This document shows, one piece after another, positions 58,283-64,000 of a stretch of DNA of 64,000 bases; position 1 is the first letter of the stretch; the number at the start of each line of letters is the position of its first letter. The translations under genes and the position numbers were made by a program. Origin of the DNA: Adiantum capillus-veneris (lineage: Eukaryota > Streptophyta > Polypodiopsida > Polypodiales > Pteridaceae); NCBI GenBank assembly GCA_014529385.2, contig CM043955.1:146358640-146422639 (forward strand). The letters run 5' to 3'. The notes under the pieces were generated by a model. That model was not told the origin of the DNA. It did no database searches and saw only the letters and a program-made list of their open reading frames with translations.

Positions 58283-58597
58283 TTAATGTACAGCTGGAAT
58301 GCAAACATTGTTTGCTCTAGCCGGACCTCCTTTGTGGCCTGTAAATGTGCAAGAATGGGGTATTGTATTCATGTAGATGTATGCCACAAACCGCGCTCTC
58401 AAGTCCTTGTAGACATGCATAAACACTATCGAGTCGTACTCAAAGTATCCGATGTAAAATGCCTCTTTGAAAGTCTGCATGTAGTGACTGGATAGGAGCA
58501 TGAGGTGGGCATATAGATTGAATATGACTTTCATTTTGGGCAGGTTGCTCTTCAGCTCTTGGTGGAGTAGGATCTTCTCTAGAATCCACAACCACAC
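58283..58597 (-). other. Unrecognised 104-codon open frame
   Basis: The minus strand encodes LLSSHYMQTFKEAFYIGYFE and VFMHVYKDLRARFVAYIYMN, a plausible aromatic-rich protein segment. It begins where the sequence stops matching copy 2 (after VDSREDPTPPRAEEQ near 58565), so it was joined by rearrangement. Identity unknown. Confidence 0.3.
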
Positions 58598-59800
58598 TCA
58601 ACATGTAGTAGGGTACTACATTGAATCCTTCTAGATCACAATTTTTTTGTGGTGTGTCAAACTCTTATTGTGCATACGTCAAGAGTTGCTAACACGTCCT
58701 CCCATTCTAATGGTTCTAGGGAATTTTGGGAAATGGATATGGAATGTAATCATTATCCTCAATGGCCCTCACCAGGATGCACTATTTTGCCTTAAATTTC
58801 CACACTCTAACGCTCCACACATCTACAACTCTTTTGGTTGACCTAACCATGTTGGAATTCTAGAATCCACTAGAGTCGTAGCCAAATCAAAATTTTCAAG
58901 AGAAGTCCTGGTGATGTTTGTGTATTTATCATTTTTTAGGTTAATTCTAGTGGCTACCTCCATGTTGCGTAGGTAGATATAATCATAACCCCAATCTTGG
59001 ATCATTTTTAGTTGTCTCATGACTGGTCGACCCAAGATGATGTCATAATTATTCTTCTTTCCAAAATGTACCATGGAGAATGTGTGTTCATATTCAATTT
59101 CGCACGATGTAACTACCACTTTCTCCAAGAGTCCTAAGGGTCTTTCTACATATCCATCCGCAAGCCGCATCTTCATTCTTGTAGCCCTTAGCATTGGCTT
59201 CCCCATGTTTTCATATTTCTTTTGTGGCAATGGCAACAACCGCTCCGCTATCAAGGATAGCCATGGTTTTGACCCCTTGGATTTCTACTAACAATGTGTT
59301 GTTACCATCTTCTCCTTCAAAATAATCCCCTACTTTGTTTAGAGGTACTGGCCTTGTATTCGCATGCAGTTTCTCAAGGTCTTGGATTCCTTCTTTGATT
59401 TTCAAGGCAGGATCTTTCATTCCGAATCCCTGTAGGCATTCACCCACGTTTGACCACATGTTTGGATGGATGCTCAATAACTCCACTAGCGTGATGGTAC
59501 AGGTCATTGGCATCGACAAGATATCCATTAATCCCTTGGAGTCTATGACCTTTTGTGCTAAATGTCTATGGAAGGGCACAACCTTGATGCCTGATTTTGC
59601 CTCATACTCATCCATGTAGGATGGTAAAGTCCTCAATGACTGTGGTTAGCTCTCAATGGATATATCTGAATCTTTATCTCCATAATATGACTTTAATTCC
59701 GGGTTCATCTATAACCTAGCTTCAAACTCTTATATGGAAGCAGAAGGTAATGTATCGCTTGCTGTTCTTGGAATCTCTCACTGCTCTCCACAACTTTTTG
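58565..59800 (-). pseudogene. gag-protease region of the Ty3-like family (copy 3)
   Basis: Minus strand: RTLPSYMDEYEAKSGIKVVP, IHPNMWSNVGECLQGFGMKD, LHANTRPVPLNKVGDYFEGE, retropepsin-like KTMAILDSGAVVAIATKEI (about 59215-59270), then KPMLRATRMKMRLADGYVER, IILGRPVMRQLKMIQDWGYD and YIYLRNME. It is the best preserved of the three copies. The DSG triad fits a retroviral-type aspartic protease. A frame change near 59210-59254 and a stop before 59636 break it. RT and integrase are absent. Confidence 0.8.
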
Positions 59801-60894
59801 GCCATCGTTCCTCCACTACTGGCATGTACGGTGGAAAATCCCTCATAAATTGATCTATTGTGTTTAGGAAAATCCTTGGATCCTCTGGCTCTATCTCTAC
59901 TTCTTCTTTGTTTATCGTTTTCTCTCTCAACTCACTCTCTAGGTGTTGGCGGGTACGTTGCGAGTGGACGCTAGCATAGCGAGAACAAAACCAACAAAAT
60001 TATGTCGATCGAGGATGAAGTGTGACCCATAGGCGCATGGAAACAAGAAGATGGGTGTCAATCACCTGCTCCACCTTCTAAGACAATCTCTAATCGAGGA
60101 AATCAAATATAAACGTGATTATGCACTAGTGAGAGCAATCCAACCTACGATGCTCATACTATCCGAATCTAGGCCAAATGCATTCGAAATGTCACGAAAC
60201 TCACAAGATGTACTCTCCTTATCATAGGATCAATACCCTATGGATTGTGACTCGATATCCGACCTCCAATTATCTCTTGCGACAATCACGTATAAAGACA
60301 GACATAAAAATACATGTTACCATTTTTTGTTGCATATGGCCCTAACACGTAGCTCTACTCTCCGAGAATCCATAAGTGCAAAGAACACCAAATGGACACC
60401 CGGTTTGCAAGAAAACTCACTCAGAAGCTCGTAAGAGCTCACTTTGCGTCGTAGTCATATTCACACTCTTGGTGTTGAATGGAAGCCCTCACCGTTGCTA
60501 GCACGATGGTGGTATCGCTTTAGCAATGGACCTTTCATAGCACGCGTAGGGAAGAGAAGAAGTCACACACTCTCTCTCTCTCTCTCTCACTCTCTTTCTC
60601 AAACACAACGCACAATGAAAACCGGATTTGATTGATTCCAAAGTTGGGTTTAGGGTTACAAAAAACTGGCTTATATACATTCCTCCTTAGAGGCTTGCTC
60701 CCACAAAATCTAATGGTTGCTCAAATATTACAAAAAGTACCATTTCGTTTCAAAAAATAATGATACAACATATTGGGGAAACTTCTTTAGTGTTTTGTTG
60801 TCAACACTCCCAGTGAATGGTCTTGCTCTCTTGCAGTTGTCCTACTGTCAATGAAATCCTGGTGGTTTTAGAAACTTTAGGTACAACTTGTACC
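59801..60894. other. No gene recognised; short (TC)n tract
   Basis: Spacer between the gag-protease relic and the coiled-coil frame, with a TC run at about 60570-60588. It may include decayed gag sequence (PPYMPVVEERW-like, about 59800-59850). Confidence 0.4.
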
Positions 60895-63800
60895 TTATAT
60901 TCCCCAAAGTGACTGTTGGGCCAAATATTTTGCTATTATATGTAAAGAAACCTGTGTAGAAAGCTTCCTCAAAGCTTGCATGTGATAGCTAGGTAGAAAC
61001 ATAATTCGTTGATACAGTAAATGTAAAACCTTTGGAGATGGTTGCTTTGACAAATCATATGTCATTGCAGTGACAGTGTCGCCCGTTGATAGGAGTGTAG
61101 AATCCGTGGCTTTGGAAGGTGCAAACACTTCAATGCAAGCTAACAAAGTTTTGCAAATTTTTTTGATCATGACGCGCATCAAGTCTAGAGATCCAGTGAA
61201 AATCTTAATGGTGCCCTTCAGGGTTTTCACTATATAAGCAACACCTATTCTCTCTCCTTCCTTTGGTGGTGGCATAGAAGGGTAGTTAAGCCAGTTTGGA
61301 TGTCGCTTTATGATTCTGAAATGATTTGCCGAAGTGCGCACACGAGAGACTGGGCAAAATAAGAGGTCATCTCTGGTGATCTTTGGGGCCTCCATCAAGT
61401 ATTTCAAAAATCTTGGGTACTTTAGGAGCCAGGCTTTTCTCCATCTTGGTTGAGAGTCCACCGCTTTAGCTATGGCCTCTGTAATCTTGACATCTCCTTC
61501 ATAAATTGGCTCTGTAGCTTTTGTTTCAACTCTTTTCTTTATTATTATCACCTCATACTTTAGGAGAGAATATGGGAGTGTGGGTTGCATCCATTCCTCC
61601 CGAAGCACATTTGCGGCCAACCCTTGGACAACAACAAAATGGATCACTCTTGATTCCCATTCCAAGGTTGCCTTGTGGTTTTCTACTGTGGTCTTTTCTA
61701 TCAAAAGTTGGAGGCATGTCTCCTCCTCTGCGGTCAGTGATTGTGTTTCTTCTACCACTGTCTCCACTTGTTCTTCTTAGTGCTGCATATCCTCGGCACC
61801 CTCAGGAATTTCCATGGCTCATCTCTGGCATTTGTCTCTGTTTCAGTGAGCCCTCGTTCTAATTCATGTGTCCTTGAGTCTGCCATCTCCTTTTGTAAGT
61901 CCTTGATATGTCGTTGTGCCAGTGTATCTCGTTAAGTAGCTTCCTCTGCCATGTCAACCATCACCTCTTGTAGTGTTGCCAGATTCTTTTGGAGTTCTTC
62001 ATGTTCTTTTTGGAGAGCTTGGTATTTGGCTTTCATTATTTCTTATGTGGCTAGAGACCCTTCTCCCATATACATTTATTGTCTTTGCTCTAGCGGAAAT
62101 TCTTTTTGCAGGGTGGTGATTTGTGCTTCCAAGGCTTGTATAACTTGAGTATCTACCCTTGCACTTGCTCGCACCGTCCTTGGTGTATCCCTTACTCTCT
62201 TGATTGTCACGTCCTGGAGCTCTAATTTTTCTTTCAGCTCCAGCAATTCATCTTTTGTTGCTTCTAATTTATCGTCGACCTTATCTTTTTGCTGCTGGAG
62301 AGTCTTGACTACTCTTGAGACCTTTGCCATCTCTAGTGTGAGAGTGTCTCGTTCTCTCTCAGCCTCCCTTAGTGTAGTAGTGAAAGTTTCGAGCTCCTTC
62401 TTTGCTTCCTTGGCCTTGAGGAGGGTATCTTGTACTAAGCTTAAAAGATTATCATGTTCCATTTGCAGATTATCATCCCTGGTACGCAGCGTACTGTTCT
62501 CTTCAGCAATGGTAAGGGACCGTGTTTTGACTCTGTCCAATATTTGATAGGCAGCTCTTATGTCATCTTCATTTGCTGCTACCAGGTTTCTAGTTGTTGG
62601 CCTATTGATAGGGCCAGCAAATGGAACATGATATCCCGTACTCATCATTACTCCTGATGGTGGTACTCTCCACAGGTTGGCCAATGGTCTCCATTGATGC
62701 ACTTGAGGAACATGAACCAACCCTAGAACTCCATGTTGTGGGGAGTATCTTTCTAGAGCTACTCTTTGTGACTCTACCTTTCTCTCTTCAGATTTAGTAG
62801 CTCTGTCCTGGCCCATGGGGAGTTCTTGTCTCTCATGTTCCTCTTTTGTAGCCCATGGTAGATTAGGAGTTCCATAAACGACTGTTGAAGGCTTGACCAT
62901 TGTGTGTCCGGCTTGAATGAGGTGTTCATAGGTGTTCCTTTCATCTTTCTCCTTATCCCCAGGTGCAGGTGTGGCGCCTTCTGTTGCTCTTGGTGATGAT
63001 TGTGGTTCTGGTGTAGAGGGTTTTGGACTTGGAGGAGGGGTGGAAGAACATGGTGGTGAAGGTGATGTTTTAACTTTTGTCCTCTCTTTCTCTTGATCCT
63101 TCTTCACTGGTGTTTCCGGAGTTTCCTTCAGCTTTTTCTTGATGTCTTGCACCTCCTCCATCGTGAAAGGATCTAAGTTTTAAGCATTCTTTCCGTCTCT
63201 TCATAAGCTTGGATGTAATGATCAAATTGGTCCTCTAGTGGTCTAGAGGACCTTCCTCCGACCTTTGCCGAGTTGGCACCCAGTACTCTTCAAAATCACC
63301 CTTTAGTGCTCTTTCTTCTTTGAGTTGCTTAGTCAGCCTCTCGATCCGTGCGGCTTTTTGGCTGTGCGATTCCTTGGGTCTACATTCCTTGGCCATTGCC
63401 ACTTTTCATTTCTTCCTTGGTGGCTCCACAATCTCTTCTTCAAGCACAGTTTCTAATCTTGTTCTTAGTCTTGTGATGACTGGTGGGGCCGTTGCACTCA
63501 CTGGCTCATCTTCAGCATTTGTCTTTAGTTTGAACCACTCATTCTATGTTGGTGGCTCTGGCCACTGTCCTCTAGCATCGATTTCTTCATACGGAATCTT
63601 TGTCAAGGTTTCCCCTCCTCCAATATACTTAGGTTTTTCCATGCCCATGCCAACCACTTGCTCATGTAGATATTGGGTGTAGTTTGCTTCTTTGGGTATG
63701 ATTCTTTTCAATGCCCAGGTGATAGTTGTTGCCACTTCATGGCGAGGGGTGGTGTATTTTTGTGACCTCTTGCTACAAACGTGGAAGTACTGGTTGTAGA

Positions 63801-64000
63801 GCTTGCATATCTTTGCAGCTCTTGGGTCCACCATGTCTTCAAATGTTTGATTAGGCTTCTTTTGGGCATAGACCTTTATTTTGTCTCTTCTTTCCCGAAC
63901 TGAGATTCACTTATTATGGATCCCAAGTGCATCTGCTATGATTTGAGGTGTGATCAAAGTTTCTGTCTTCTGGCCATCCAAGACCGTGATCACTGCCTTG
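60895..64000 (-). pseudogene. Large coiled-coil protein frame, probably an ORF of the copy 3 retroelement, cut by the window edge
   Basis: Minus strand, from the right edge. A globular segment (TLITPQIIADALGI, CKLYNQYFHVCSKRSQKYTT, HEVATTITWALKRIIPKEAN) runs to about 63544. Then comes a 361-codon frame at 63161-62076 with a proline/serine-rich part (PSPPCSSTPPPSPKPS) and a long heptad-rich coiled coil (EAKKELETFTTTLREAERER, LEATKDELLELKEKLELQDV). The coiled coil continues in broken frames to 61770. A globular end follows (61767-60895, KAWLLKYPRFLKYLMEAPKI, YQRIMFLPSYHMQALRKLST). Stops at about 63938 and 61935 and several shifts interrupt it. It lies upstream of, and parallel to, the copy 3 gag-protease relic. 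I do not recognise the family. Confidence 0.5.

Overview
This is a gene-poor, repeat-dense stretch of a large plant nuclear genome. The best clue to the host is a set of decayed pentatricopeptide-repeat (PPR) genes of the MYAKCGALQKAQ / NALIAGYAQ / DAITYACILKACG type. As far as I know, these are highly amplified in homosporous ferns such as Adiantum or Ceratopteris. Ty3/gypsy, Ty1/copia, CACTA and probable Penelope-like pieces, with many (GA)n, (AC)n and (TC)n tracts, fit a fern or other early-diverging land plant. This assignment is an inference. I saw no tRNA, rRNA, CRISPR or bacterial-type operon.

Layout. 0-2.7 kb: LTR-retrotransposon debris. 2.7-7.4 kb: decayed PPR sequence on the minus strand, with PPR-derived minisatellites. 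7.5-9.5 kb: a P-loop ATPase-like reading frame on the minus strand, directly behind a retrotransposon LTR and primer-binding site. 11.67-16.86 kb: a structurally delimited 5.2-kb CACTA transposon. It has 12-bp terminal inverted repeats and a 3-bp duplication. It keeps a Transposase_24-like gene and the two ends of a TNPD-type transposase gene, but has lost the catalytic core. 17-19.3 kb: a Ty3 LTR with a 3' pol remnant. 20.3-21.1 kb: a plus-strand PPR relic split by a (GA)n tract. 21.6-26 kb: a TATA element, then a tandem array with ~152-bp period, then a short gag-like start. A 1.9-kb small-LTR element has inserted into the array. 27.8-29.5 kb: an AAA+ ATPase relic, a PPR relic, and an inverted duplicate of the 2.7-3.7 kb segment. 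30.6-31.8 kb: repeated short palindromes.

34-45 kb: an unrecognised coding relic, a probable Penelope-like RT fragment, and two copies (one minus, one plus) of a decayed Ty3-like family with tRNA-Asp-type priming. A third copy lies at 58.6-59.8 kb, behind a large coiled-coil reading frame that runs to the right edge (60.9-64 kb). 46.07-50.39 kb: the youngest recognisable element, a chromodomain Ty3/gypsy retrotransposon with 250-bp LTRs and a 5-bp target duplication. It has lost almost all of gag and has three in-frame stops in pol. 51.2-54 kb: a patchwork of gag, an inverted half of an RNase H domain, a plus-strand integrase with an internal deletion, and a gag-only copia element. 56.2-57.4 kb: a gag relic.

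No gene here is confidently an intact, functional host gene. The ATPase frame is the most gene-like host sequence, but it lacks an ATG and has an internal stop. I did not find a convincing new multi-gene system. The more unusual observations are the LTR that starts at its TATA box, the 152-bp array between a promoter and a gag start, the recurring palindrome families, the ATPase frame behind an LTR, and the large coiled-coil frame at the right edge. All coordinates were read by eye, so diffuse boundaries are approximate.
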